Shown here: one piece after another, positions 33,267 through 41,584 of the stretch | How positions within the stretch are numbered: the first letter of the stretch is position 1 | Layout of the letters: each line of letters begins with the position of its first letter | DNA from: Trueperaceae bacterium | GTDB lineage: Bacteria > Deinococcota > Deinococci > Deinococcales > Trueperaceae | Assembly: GCA_036381595.1 (NCBI GenBank) | Contig: DASVCN010000028.1 | Coordinates: 62,001-126,000 of the forward strand | Direction: 5' to 3' | Length of the DNA stretch: 64,000 nt | Position numbers and translations under genes: made by a program | Notes under the pieces: model-generated | Seen by the model: the letters and a program-made list of their open reading frames with translations, nothing else | Database searches by the model: none | What the model was told of the DNA's origin: nothing

Positions 33267-35223
33267 GAAGCTGTACCCGCGGCTGCTGGCCCTCTACGCC
33301 CTGAGCACCATCGGCGTGGCCGTACTGCTCTACAGCGTCTACGGCGAGCGGCAGAACGCTCCGCTGACCGTGGGCCAGGCAAGCCCCCAGACCTACATCG
33401 CACCCGTCGACATAGACGTTATAGACCGCGTCTCCACCGAGCGCCAGCGCCAGGCTGCGCGGGCACAGGTGGACCCTATCTACACCAGCGACCCGCGGCT
33501 TCAGCAGCTGGTCATCTCCTCCGTCGCCACTGCCGGCCTGCCGCAGATGGTCCAGGAGCTGCTGCTCCGGGCCTACAACGACCCGCGCGGGGTGACTGCC
33601 GAGGAGCTCGAAGCCCTGACCGACAGTGCGCTCGAGCTGGCGCCGCCCGAGCGGCGCCAGGAGGTTGCCCTCATCCTGGATCGCCGGCTCATGGCGACGT
33701 CGGTCCCCAACGCCCGCCTTACCGAGGCCGCTCGCGACGCTGCCGCCGCTGCCACCCAGCCCGTGATGCAGTCCCTCGAAGCGGGCCGGCCGATTATCAG
33801 CGAAGGCGACATCGTCACCGAGGATCACCTGCGGGTGCTGCAGTCCGTGGGCCTCTACAGCCCGCGCTACGCCCAACTCAGTCAGACCTTCTGGATCGTG
33901 CTCGGGTGCCTGCTCCTTGCTGCCCTTCTCAGCCTGCCCCTCTGGTTCGCGGCGCGCAGGCTCCACGGCCGGATAAGCCTTGCCCAGCTCGGCTTCCTCG
34001 TGGGCCTCACCCTCCTGGTGCTCACGGCCCAGCGCCTCGCCCTGCTGATCTCGCCGTCGTTCCTCTTCGTGATGCTGGTTCCGCTGGTGGTCTCAGTCCT
34101 GATCAGCGACGAGACGGCGATCGTGTGGGCCGTCTGGCTCGCTCTGGTGACGGCTCTGATGGTGCCGTCGGCGCCGCTCTACACCCTGGTCGCGGTCGTC
34201 TCCGGCGCCGTGGCCGCCAGCCTCCTGGCCAGCTCTCTGCCCTCGAGGACCTCGCTCCTCATGGCGGGTGCCGTGGGCGGGCTCGTGGGAGCGGCGGGCC
34301 TGGCGGTGATGACGCTGGCGGTGGGAGGCTACACCGTCCTGGCGCTGGTTACATCCGTGCTCATCGTCCTTGCCGGCGGGGTCCTTGCGGGTGTGCTGGC
34401 CCTCGGCCTGTTGCCGCTGGCCGAGAGCGCCTTCGGGTTCGTCACCGACTTCCGGCTCATCGAGCTCTCCAGCCCCACCACGCCGCTCCTGCAGAAACTG
34501 CTCCTGGAAGCGCCGGGCTCCTACCAGCACAGCCTGATAATCTCCAACCTCGTCGAGCAGGCCGTCAAGAACATCGGCGGCAACTCGCTGCTCGCCAGGG
34601 TCGGAGCGCTCTACCACGATGTGGGCAAGCTTCGGCGGCCGCACTTCTATACCGAGAACCAGTTCTCCGAGGAGAACCCGCACGACAAGATCAGCCCCCA
34701 CCTGAGCTACCTGATCATCGTCTCGCACGTTCGCGACGGGATCGAACTGCTCCACGAGTACGGGATCCCGCGGGCCATCGAGCCGTTCGTCCAGGAACAC
34801 CACGGCACCACCGTCCTCACCTACTTCTACAAGCGGGCACTGGAGGACAAGACCGGGCTGGAGGAACTCAACTTCCGCTACCCCGGCCCGCGGCCACGGT
34901 CCAAGGAAACGGCCGTCCTCATGCTGGCTGATGCCGTCGAATCGGCCTCCCGTTCGCTGGTCGAACCGAGCCAGGGGAGCATAAGGGCGCTCATCGAGCG
35001 GCTGGTCGAGCAACGGCTACAAGATGGGCAGCTCTCGGAGAGCACCCTGAACTTCCACGATCTCGAGATAATCAAGAACACCTTCGAACGGATGCTCACC
35101 GCCGTCCTGCATAGACGAGTGAGCTACCCCACGCCGGAAGAGGTGCAGGGCGAGCGCCGGGGAGGAGGTGGGCAGACGCGTGGTGGAAGTACTCGACGAA
35201 ACGAACCGCTTCCCGCACGTTGA
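33250..35223 (+). CDS. pgpH: 7TM-HD domain c-di-AMP phosphodiesterase PgpH-type
   Basis: A 657-residue membrane protein. An N-terminal anchor is followed by an extracytoplasmic 7TMR-HDED domain (about residues 45-215), a seven-helix membrane bundle and a cytosolic HD domain. HD-site residues are HDVGKLRRPHF, then HDKISPHLSYLIIVSHVRDG and EHHGTTVLTYFYKRA. The closest described relatives degrade cyclic di-AMP. The ATG lies inside the 3' end of phoH, and the 3' end overlaps ybeY by 44 bases. No c-di-AMP synthase gene is in the window. Confidence 0.93.
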   Translation: MSRPAKKLYPRLLALYALSTIGVAVLLYSVYGERQNAPLTVGQASPQTYIAPVDIDVIDRVSTERQRQAARAQVDPIYTSDPRLQQLVISSVATAGLPQMVQELLLRAYNDPRGVTAEELEALTDSALELAPPERRQEVALILDRRLMATSVPNARLTEAARDAAAAATQPVMQSLEAGRPIISEGDIVTEDHLRVLQSVGLYSPRYAQLSQTFWIVLGCLLLAALLSLPLWFAARRLHGRISLAQLGFLVGLTLLVLTAQRLALLISPSFLFVMLVPLVVSVLISDETAIVWAVWLALVTALMVPSAPLYTLVAVVSGAVAASLLASSLPSRTSLLMAGAVGGLVGAAGLAVMTLAVGGYTVLALVTSVLIVLAGGVLAGVLALGLLPLAESAFGFVTDFRLIELSSPTTPLLQKLLLEAPGSYQHSLIISNLVEQAVKNIGGNSLLARVGALYHDVGKLRRPHFYTENQFSEENPHDKISPHLSYLIIVSHVRDGIELLHEYGIPRAIEPFVQEHHGTTVLTYFYKRALEDKTGLEELNFRYPGPRPRSKETAVLMLADAVESASRSLVEPSQGSIRALIERLVEQRLQDGQLSESTLNFHDLEIIKNTFERMLTAVLHRRVSYPTPEEVQGERRGGGGQTRGGSTRRNEPLPAR

Positions 35224-35614
35224 CGCTCTGGAGAGGATCACGTCTCGCCTGCTCGAGGAGTTGGGACTGGACGACCGGGAGCTGACCGTCGTGCTGCAGG
35301 ACGACCAGGCGATCCGGCGCCTCAACCGGGAGCACCGCGGCGTGGATGAGCCGACCGACGTCCTCTCCTACCCCACCGCCGAACCGGACGACGTCGGCGT
35401 CCCCGGCGTGCCCCACCTGGGCGATATCATCATCAGCATCGACACGGCCGCCAGGCAGGCAGTCGAGCACGGTCACGACCTCCTCGGCGAGACGCTGGTG
35501 CTCACCGCCCACGGGCTCACCCATCTGCGAGGCTTCGATCACACGACGGAGGAAGAATGGAACATCTTCCGAGCAACCCAGCAGCGGATCCTCACCCTCT
35601 CAGCCGCGCCTTGA
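35180..35614 (+). CDS. ybeY: YbeY endoribonuclease
   Basis: A 144-residue metal-dependent RNase for 16S rRNA maturation. The zinc site is HGLTHLRGFDH (H-x3-H-x5-H form), with LNREHRGVDEPTDVLSYP and PHLGDIIIS before it. I chose GTG 35180 since GGAGGAGG (35161-35168) would overlap the other in-frame GTG at 35168. It overlaps pgpH at its 5' end and dgkA at its 3' end. Confidence 0.93.
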   Translation: MVEVLDETNRFPHVDALERITSRLLEELGLDDRELTVVLQDDQAIRRLNREHRGVDEPTDVLSYPTAEPDDVGVPGVPHLGDIIISIDTAARQAVEHGHDLLGETLVLTAHGLTHLRGFDHTTEEEWNIFRATQQRILTLSAAP

Positions 35615-35976
35615 ACGGGGCCCGGCGCCTGCGCCGATCGACTCGTTTCGCCTACCGCGGCCTCTCGAGGGCCTGGCGCGAACAACCCAACCTGCGCCTC
35701 GAAACGTTCATCGGAGCCTGCGCCACGCTTCTGGCGCTGTGGCTGGGCGCTGGCCTAGAGGCCGTACTGCTGAGCAGCGCCCTGGTGCTCTCCCTCGAAC
35801 TGATGAACAGCGCCGTGGAGGCGCTCGTGGATCTGGTCTCGCCCGGTCACCACCCGCTCGCCGCCGCCGCCAAGGACCTCTCCGCAGCTGCCGTGCTCGT
35901 GGCGTCGGCCGGTGCCGCCGTCGTTGGTCTGGTAGTCCTGGGGCCTCCCCTGCTTCGTCACCTGGGTGTGGGCTGA
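35557..35976 (+). CDS. dgkA: Undecaprenol/diacylglycerol kinase (DgkA family)
   Basis: A 139-residue integral membrane kinase; in Gram-positive-like operons with ybeY it makes undecaprenyl phosphate. Motifs: AYRGLSRAWREQPNLRLE (N-terminal), LELMNSAVEALVDLVSPGHH (metal and substrate Glu plus Asn), AAAAKDLSAAAVLVAS. Three hydrophobic helices. ATG 35557 follows GGAGGA and lies inside ybeY, so the pair is coupled. Its stop overlaps the cdd start by one base (TGATG). Confidence 0.92.
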   Translation: MEHLPSNPAADPHPLSRALNGARRLRRSTRFAYRGLSRAWREQPNLRLETFIGACATLLALWLGAGLEAVLLSSALVLSLELMNSAVEALVDLVSPGHHPLAAAAKDLSAAAVLVASAGAAVVGLVVLGPPLLRHLGVG

Positions 35977-36371
35977 TGGGCGCGCCACGCGAACTCCTGG
36001 ACGCGGCTCGCGAGGCCTTCGCGAACGCCTACGTACCCTACTCGAAGTTCCGTGTCGGAGCCGCCCTGCGCACCAGGAGCGGCACCGTCATCAAGGGAGC
36101 CAACGTCGAGAACTCCTCCTTCGGTCTTACCCGGTGCGCCGAGCAGAGCGCGATCCAGGCGATGGCCACGATGGGCGAGCGGGAGTTCGACGAGATCGTC
36201 GTCTACACCGACAGCGACCCTCCAGCCAGCCCCTGCGGCGCCTGCCGGCAGGTCCTCGCCGAGTTCTCGCCCACTGCCGTCGTGCACCTCGTTAACAGCG
36301 AAGGAGACACGGTAACCACCACCGTAGCCGATCTCCTCCCCGGCGCCTTCTCCCTCGAGCCCTCGGCCTAG
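35976..36371 (+). CDS. cdd: Cytidine deaminase
   Basis: A 131-residue homotetrameric zinc enzyme converting cytidine to uridine. The catalytic motif is RCAEQSAIQA with Glu of CAE as proton shuttle, and the other ligands are in PCGACRQVLAEF. YVPYSKFRVGAALRTRSG and NVENSSFGLTRC precede. Length is typical of short bacterial Cdd. Last gene of the nfeD operon; no terminator is obvious before the TPR gene. The usual partner era is absent. Confidence 0.96.
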   Translation: MGAPRELLDAAREAFANAYVPYSKFRVGAALRTRSGTVIKGANVENSSFGLTRCAEQSAIQAMATMGEREFDEIVVYTDSDPPASPCGACRQVLAEFSPTAVVHLVNSEGDTVTTTVADLLPGAFSLEPSA

Positions 36372-36424
36372 AACAGCCGCCAGCAACGACCGGAAGCGCT
36401 TCAAGGTTCTCACGGGCACGAAGT

Positions 36425-36430
36425 TATACT
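36425..36430 (+). promoter_or_regulatory. -10 box of leaderless TPR-gene promoter
   Basis: TATACT ends seven bases before the ATG at 36438. There is no Shine-Dalgarno. The likely -35 (TTCAAG at 36400) is 19 bases away. Confidence 0.5.
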
Positions 36431-36437
36431 TCCCCAG

Positions 36438-38552
36438 ATGAGAAAAGTCGCCCTACTACTGTTCGCTCTCCTCGCGACGCTCGGGTTCGCCCAGGACACC
36501 CTCAGAGTGCTGGTACTGCCGTTCGACGCGAACCGCTCCTTCGAGCCGTACGGCTTGGGGCTCGCCACCGGATTGCAGCGGACCCTCAACTCGCTCGACG
36601 GGGTGTACGCACCACCCGTCGCCGAGGCGGGCCTCTTCGTCACGCGGGCCTTCGAAGCGGGCTTGGAAGCGGTGGAAACGGCGACCGCCGCGTTCGAGGT
36701 CGACGCCGTGATCAGCGGCGCGGTGAGCGGCAGCGGCTCGGGTATCGACGTGACCCTGGCGTTCGCCGGGCCGACCTTCACGGAGCCGAAACAGGTGCGG
36801 CTGCAACTCCCGAACGATCCGGTCGCCGCGGTCGAAGCGGTCTCGCTGGCAACGCTCACGGAACTCGAGCTCGAAACCGCCGAGGCGCGCTCGCGGGTAG
36901 CGAGCCTGGCTCAGGAAACCCCCGAGTTGACGAGCCTCGGGGCGGTCTCGCGGGCCTCCTCGCGGCTAGGGACCAGCCTGAGCGAGCTCACCGCGGCCGC
37001 CGACCTCAACCCCGAGTCGAGCTGGGCGCTTTCCGAGAAAGCCAGGGCGCTGGCTCTCGCGGGCCGGCACGACGAGGCGCTCGCAAGCGCCGGCGCAGCC
37101 GTCGAAGCCAACCAGGACGACGTGACCGCCAAGGTGGTGCGCGGGATCGTAGCGAGCGTCGCCGGTGACGACGAACTGGCTCGCCGCAGCTTCGAGGAGG
37201 CCCTGGCGCTCAACTCCCATCACGCCCTGGCCCTCGTTGGGCTGGCGGAACAGGCAGAGGAACAGGCGGAAGTGCGCTCTCTGCTGGAGCGAGCGGTTGA
37301 AGCGTCGCCTCGGCAACTCGAAGCGGTACTGGGCCTGGCCGAGCTGGAGAGCAGCCCTCAGCGTGCCCTGCAGGTGCTGCGGCGGGCCAGCGAGAACCTG
37401 CCCGAGTCGGTGGCTCTGCACCGGGCCTTCGTCGAGCGGGCGATAGAGGCGGGCGATCCGGCGGGCGCTCTCGCCTACCTGCGTCAGGTGACATCGGAGC
37501 CGCTGTCGACCTCGCCGGCGCTGTTCGCCCAGGCCACGGCCCTTCCGAGCGACATGACCGAGCAGGCCCTGGCGCTCGTGATGGCGGGCAGGGAGCGGTT
37601 CCCGGAGAGCAGCGGACTGAAGCTCACCGAGGCGGAGCTGCAAAGGCAGGCCGGCCGCGAGGAGGAAGCCGTGTCGCTGCTCGAGGAGCTGCGCGAGCAG
37701 TTCCCCGACAGCGTCGAGGTGGCCAACTCTCTGGCCATAACACTCGCGCAGATGGGTGAGGTCGAACGGGCGCGCGAGGTATTCACCTCCGTCGCACAGG
37801 AGAGCCCGACCGTGCAGCTCAACCTCGGCCGGTTGTTGTTGCAGGCTGGGCAGGCCAGGGCAGCGATAGCGACCCTCGAGCCGCTCCTCGAGTCACGGCC
37901 CGACGACTCGGAACTCCACGCCCTCTACGGGATCGCGCTAGGCAGGACCGGGCACATCGACGACGGCCTCGCCTCGCTGGAACGGGCGCTCGAACTCGAT
38001 CCCGACAACGAAGCCGCCCGCCGGGCTATGTCGCTCCTCGAGCAGCAACGGCAGATCGTGGGGGACGATGCGATCGCCTTCGAAGGCGAAGCCGCGAGCG
38101 AGTTCCAACGTGGGCTCTACGCCCTCGAGAGCGACGACCCCGGGACGGCTGCACGCGCCTTCGCCCGAGCGTTCGAGCTGAGCGGTCACCCTCTGGCGGC
38201 CTTCTACCACGGCTACTCGCTTCACCGCTCGGGGGAGATCCGCCAGGCGCTCGAACCGTACGAGGTGGCGCTCGAGGCGTACCCCGAGAGCGACACCGTG
38301 CTGAACAACCTCGGCTACGCCCAGCTGCAGCTCGGTCGCTTCGACCTGGCCCTGCAGACGCTGAGCCGGGCGGTAGAAGCCAACTCCGAGAACACCAGCG
38401 CTCACATCAACCTCGGCCTCACCTACTACGGTCTGGGCCGTTTCGACGACGCTCTCGAGCAGTGGGAGCAGGCGATCGCGATAGACCCTTCCCTCGAGGA
38501 CGACCTGGCCCAGATCCGTGAGCGGGCCCGGGCCGGCCAGGGCCCGAACTGA
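36438..38552 (+). CDS. Exported tetratricopeptide repeat protein
   Basis: A 704-residue protein with signal peptide MRKVALLLFALLATLGFAQ. Residues 20-180 form a non-repeat domain (LRVLVLPFDANRSFEPYGL, then ISGAVSGSGSGIDVTLAF) reminiscent of curlin/CsgG-like or FlgN-like secreted modules, unproved. From about residue 190 to the end there are at least ten TPR units, clearest at the C-terminus (NNLGYAQLQLGRFDLALQTL, AHINLGLTYYGLGRFDDALEQ). TPRs bind partner proteins, here in the periplasm. Start ATG fits leaderless initiation. Confidence 0.88.
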   Translation: MRKVALLLFALLATLGFAQDTLRVLVLPFDANRSFEPYGLGLATGLQRTLNSLDGVYAPPVAEAGLFVTRAFEAGLEAVETATAAFEVDAVISGAVSGSGSGIDVTLAFAGPTFTEPKQVRLQLPNDPVAAVEAVSLATLTELELETAEARSRVASLAQETPELTSLGAVSRASSRLGTSLSELTAAADLNPESSWALSEKARALALAGRHDEALASAGAAVEANQDDVTAKVVRGIVASVAGDDELARRSFEEALALNSHHALALVGLAEQAEEQAEVRSLLERAVEASPRQLEAVLGLAELESSPQRALQVLRRASENLPESVALHRAFVERAIEAGDPAGALAYLRQVTSEPLSTSPALFAQATALPSDMTEQALALVMAGRERFPESSGLKLTEAELQRQAGREEEAVSLLEELREQFPDSVEVANSLAITLAQMGEVERAREVFTSVAQESPTVQLNLGRLLLQAGQARAAIATLEPLLESRPDDSELHALYGIALGRTGHIDDGLASLERALELDPDNEAARRAMSLLEQQRQIVGDDAIAFEGEAASEFQRGLYALESDDPGTAARAFARAFELSGHPLAAFYHGYSLHRSGEIRQALEPYEVALEAYPESDTVLNNLGYAQLQLGRFDLALQTLSRAVEANSENTSAHINLGLTYYGLGRFDDALEQWEQAIAIDPSLEDDLAQIRERARAGQGPN

Positions 38553-38560
38553 GCCTGCTG

Positions 38561-38566
38561 TAGACT
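38561..38566 (+). promoter_or_regulatory. -10 box of leaderless hisC promoter
   Basis: TAGACT ends seven bases before the ATG at 38574, and no Shine-Dalgarno precedes the start. Confidence 0.45.
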
Positions 38567-38573
38567 TGGAACG

Positions 38574-39632
38574 ATGAGCATCCGCCCCCGGATACGGGAA
38601 CTAGCGGCCTACGACTTCGCGCCCCACCCTGAGGGCGTGAAACTGGACCAGAACGAGCTTCCCTACGACCTGCCTGAACTGCTACGGCAGGAGTTGCTGG
38701 CCCGCATCGCCGCGCTGCCGCTCAACCGCTACCCCGACCTCGACGCGAGCGAGCTACGCGCGGCGCTGGCTCGGCTCCACGACTGGCCGGCCGACGGCAT
38801 AGTCGTGACGCCCGGCTCGAACGTCCTCATCCAGAACCTCGTGATAGCCGCCGGAATCGGACAGACGGTGCTGCTGCCCACGCCGACCTTCAGCGTCTAT
38901 CGGATGCAGGCGAGCATCCTGGGCGCCGAACTGGTCGAGGTGCCATCGGGTCCTGCGTTCCGTCTGCCCGTCGCCGATCTGCTCCGGGAGATGGAGGGCA
39001 GGCGGGGGCTGCTCTTCGTAGCCAACCCGGCCGCACCCACCGGCAACCTCCACGACTCGGACGACCTGGAACGACTGGCCGATGCCGCCGGGGACCGGTG
39101 GCTCGTCGTGATCGACGAGGCGTACGGGCAGTTCGCCGGCAGCGACTCGAGTCAGCTCGCCCGGCGGCCCGGCGTGCTCTCGCTTCGGACCCTCTCCAAG
39201 GCGTTCGGCCTCGCCGGTGCCCGGGTGGGCTACGCCCTTACCTCGCCCCAACTGGCTGGCGAACTGCGTAAGGTCGTCCTGCCGTTCGTCGTATCGGGCT
39301 TGCAGCAGGCGGCAGCGCTGACGATGATCGAGCACAATGCAGAGGTCGAGGAACGCGCCCGCCAGGTAGCCCTCGAGCGGGCGTGGCTGCAGCGGTCGTT
39401 GAACGACGTGGCCGGGGTTCATGTCTTCCCCTCGACCACCAACTTCGTGCTCTTTCGGGTCGACGACGGGAGGTCCGTCTACGAAGGTCTGCTTGGCAAG
39501 GGGGTGGTGGTTCGACCACAGTCGGGGCCAGGGCTCGAGAACTGCCTGAGGGTCACGGCCGGCACGCGCGAGGAGAACGAGAGGTTCCTGGAGGCGTTGC
39601 GGGCCACGCTCGTGGAGGTCGAACATGCCTAG
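38574..39632 (+). CDS. hisC: Histidinol-phosphate aminotransferase
   Basis: PLP enzyme (352 residues) in histidine synthesis, converting imidazole acetol phosphate and glutamate to histidinol phosphate. The Schiff-base lysine is Lys209 in TLSKAFGLAGARVGYAL; Asp181 and Tyr184 lie in VVIDEAYGQFAGSDSSQ; FVANPAAPTGNLH is the nucleotide-like PTG motif. It overlaps hisB by eight bases. The rest of the his pathway is not in the window. Confidence 0.94.
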   Translation: MSIRPRIRELAAYDFAPHPEGVKLDQNELPYDLPELLRQELLARIAALPLNRYPDLDASELRAALARLHDWPADGIVVTPGSNVLIQNLVIAAGIGQTVLLPTPTFSVYRMQASILGAELVEVPSGPAFRLPVADLLREMEGRRGLLFVANPAAPTGNLHDSDDLERLADAAGDRWLVVIDEAYGQFAGSDSSQLARRPGVLSLRTLSKAFGLAGARVGYALTSPQLAGELRKVVLPFVVSGLQQAAALTMIEHNAEVEERARQVALERAWLQRSLNDVAGVHVFPSTTNFVLFRVDDGRSVYEGLLGKGVVVRPQSGPGLENCLRVTAGTREENERFLEALRATLVEVEHA

Positions 39633-40212
39633 GAGCGCGCTTACCAACCGTATCACCAACGAGACCGAGATCCGGATCGGTATCGACCTGGACGCGGCCC
39701 CGGGGGGCGAGATCGCGACCGGGCACGGCTTCCTCGACCACATGCTGGAACAGGTGCAGAAGCACGGTCGACTCCACGTGGAGGTCGCCGCACGCGGAGA
39801 CCTCCACGTGGACGTCCACCATCTCGCGGAGGACTGCGGCATAGCACTCGGCCAGGCCGTAGGCGAAGCCCTCGGCGACCGCAACGGCATCGAACGGTAC
39901 GGCTCGGCGTTCGTGCCCATGGACGAGACCCTCGCTCACGTTGTGCTGGATCTGTCGGGGCGGCCCTTCCTCGCCTTCGAACCCGGTGGCTTCGAGGGGG
40001 ACGCCGGCGGTTTCAACGCCCATCACCTTCGGGAACTTTTGCGCGGCTTCTGCAACCATGCCGGCGCCACGATGCATGTGCGCGTACTCGCCGGTCAGGA
40101 GACCCACCACGTCTGCGAGGCGGTGGTCAAGGCGTTCGCCCGATCGCTGGCCGCGGCCGTCGCGCTGAGTGGTGAAGGCCTGCCGAGCACCAAGGGGCTG
40201 CTGCGGGGGTGA
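39625..40212 (+). CDS. hisB: Imidazoleglycerol-phosphate dehydratase
   Basis: Manganese enzyme (195 residues, monofunctional) that dehydrates imidazole glycerol phosphate. Metal motifs: ATGHGFLDHMLEQ and HHLAEDCGIALGQAV, then SGRPFLAFE and the second set HHLRELLRGFCNHAGATMHV. CEAVVKAFARSLAAAV ends the domain. ATG 39625 overlaps hisC. A short gap (10 bases) separates it from hisH. Confidence 0.97.
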   Translation: MPRSALTNRITNETEIRIGIDLDAAPGGEIATGHGFLDHMLEQVQKHGRLHVEVAARGDLHVDVHHLAEDCGIALGQAVGEALGDRNGIERYGSAFVPMDETLAHVVLDLSGRPFLAFEPGGFEGDAGGFNAHHLRELLRGFCNHAGATMHVRVLAGQETHHVCEAVVKAFARSLAAAVALSGEGLPSTKGLLRG

Positions 40213-40222
40213 GCAGGACCCG

Positions 40223-40867
40223 ATGAAGAGCGTTCTCGTAGACTACGGCGCCGGTAACATCCACAGCGTCCACAAGGCGCTGCTGCGCTCGGGCCTCGAC
40301 GTCACCGTGAGCCACGACCCCGCCCAGGCAGAGGAGGCCGCGGCTCTCATCCTGCCTGGTCAGGGGCACTTCGGCCAGGTGATGAGGTCGTTCCGCGATT
40401 CCGGGTTCGAACCCCTGGTCAGGCGTCACATTGAGTCCGGTCGGCCGTTCCTGGGCATCTGCGTGGGCCTGCAGCTGCTGCTCGAGGGGTCCGAGGAAGC
40501 GCCGCGGGTGGCAGGACTGGGCATCCTCCCGGGGACCGTGAAGAGGTTCCCCGCTGGTAGTACGGTGCCTCAGATGGGTTGGAACAGTCTCCACAAACAT
40601 GGCGATTCGCCCCTGCTCGAAGGGGTCGAGGACGGTTCCTACGTCTACTACGCCAACTCCTACTACGCCGACCTGGAGATCGACGGTTCAGTGCCGGCGA
40701 TGAGCGGCGCTTATACCACCTACGGCGGCGTGCGCTTCCTGGGGGCGCTATCCCGGGGAACCTTGCACGCGACCCAGTTCCACCCGGAGAAGAGCCAGCG
40801 AGTGGGGCTGGCGATCCTCGCCAACTTCAGCCGCCTGGTGCGTGCGGGGGCGCCGGAGGCCGCGTGA
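40223..40867 (+). CDS. hisH: Imidazole glycerol phosphate synthase glutaminase subunit
   Basis: Class I glutamine amidotransferase (214 residues) that feeds ammonia to HisF. Catalytic Cys80 is in FLGICVGLQLLLEGSEE, His and Glu in LHATQFHPEKSQRVG. VDYGAGNIHSVHKALLRSG is the N-terminal signature. hisF itself is not adjacent. Its stop overlaps the next gene's GTG (GTGA). Confidence 0.96.
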   Translation: MKSVLVDYGAGNIHSVHKALLRSGLDVTVSHDPAQAEEAAALILPGQGHFGQVMRSFRDSGFEPLVRRHIESGRPFLGICVGLQLLLEGSEEAPRVAGLGILPGTVKRFPAGSTVPQMGWNSLHKHGDSPLLEGVEDGSYVYYANSYYADLEIDGSVPAMSGAYTTYGGVRFLGALSRGTLHATQFHPEKSQRVGLAILANFSRLVRAGAPEAA

Positions 40868-41544
40868 GGTGCAGTCTCCTCTGGCTGGCAGCCATTCTGC
40901 TCCTGCCGATGGCTCAGGCGCAGGCGCAGTTCTGGACGGTGCAGACCGCTGCCTTCCAGGACTACCGTCAGGCGCTCTCGCAGGTCGACCAGCTGCTCGA
41001 CCTTGGGTTCGACGCCTACAGCGAGTTCACGATGTCGAACGGCCAACAGTACTCCCGGGTTCGAATCGGCTGCTTCGCTGGGCGGAGCGCCGCCGAAGCT
41101 TTCGCCAGCGACCTGAGCGGCGCCGTCACCGCCGAAGCCGTCCCGCAGCCGCTGAGCGAAGGGGCGAGCGTGACCGCCTGCGTCGACTGGGATGTGGGAT
41201 TCGTCAAGCCTCGGGAGTGGAGCATCGAGCGCCGCCGGCCAGACATCCTGTTCCGAGTCGAGGTGGGCGGTCAGGTGGGGTTCCTGCGCCACACGGGCGC
41301 GGGATGGGAGTTCACCCACTCGAGTCCGGCTCCGCTCCTGGCGCCCGCGGAACAGTCCGTCGACTTCGTCGAGGTCGAGATCGGCGGTGTGACGCTCGTG
41401 CAGGCCAGGCCGAGGGGCGGCGATCCGGTCAACGCCTGCGGCGGCCAACTGCTCTGGCAGAGCGGGAGGGTTGCCGTGGTGGAGCGTTCCGACAGCGTGA
41501 TAGCCTGCGTGGTCGATTATTCCCCGCCGGTCGGGTCTCCCTGA
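40864..41544 (+). CDS. Exported SPOR-domain protein
   Basis: A 226-residue protein with a signal peptide (RCSLLWLAAILLLPMAQAQAQ) followed by a SPOR repeat: FWTVQTAAFQDYRQALSQVD, then RVRIGCFAGRSAAEAFASDL, the pattern of SPOR domains that bind denuded peptidoglycan glycans at the division site. After it comes a unique C-terminal domain with several cysteines (CVDWDVGFVKP, NACGGQLLW). It is coupled to hisH and precedes rapZ, an odd position in an amino-acid operon. Confidence 0.8.
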   Translation: MRCSLLWLAAILLLPMAQAQAQFWTVQTAAFQDYRQALSQVDQLLDLGFDAYSEFTMSNGQQYSRVRIGCFAGRSAAEAFASDLSGAVTAEAVPQPLSEGASVTACVDWDVGFVKPREWSIERRRPDILFRVEVGGQVGFLRHTGAGWEFTHSSPAPLLAPAEQSVDFVEVEIGGVTLVQARPRGGDPVNACGGQLLWQSGRVAVVERSDSVIACVVDYSPPVGSP

Positions 41545-41584
41545 GTGGGAGGCGGCAGTCGCGGGCGCAGGAGAGGCCGGCAAC

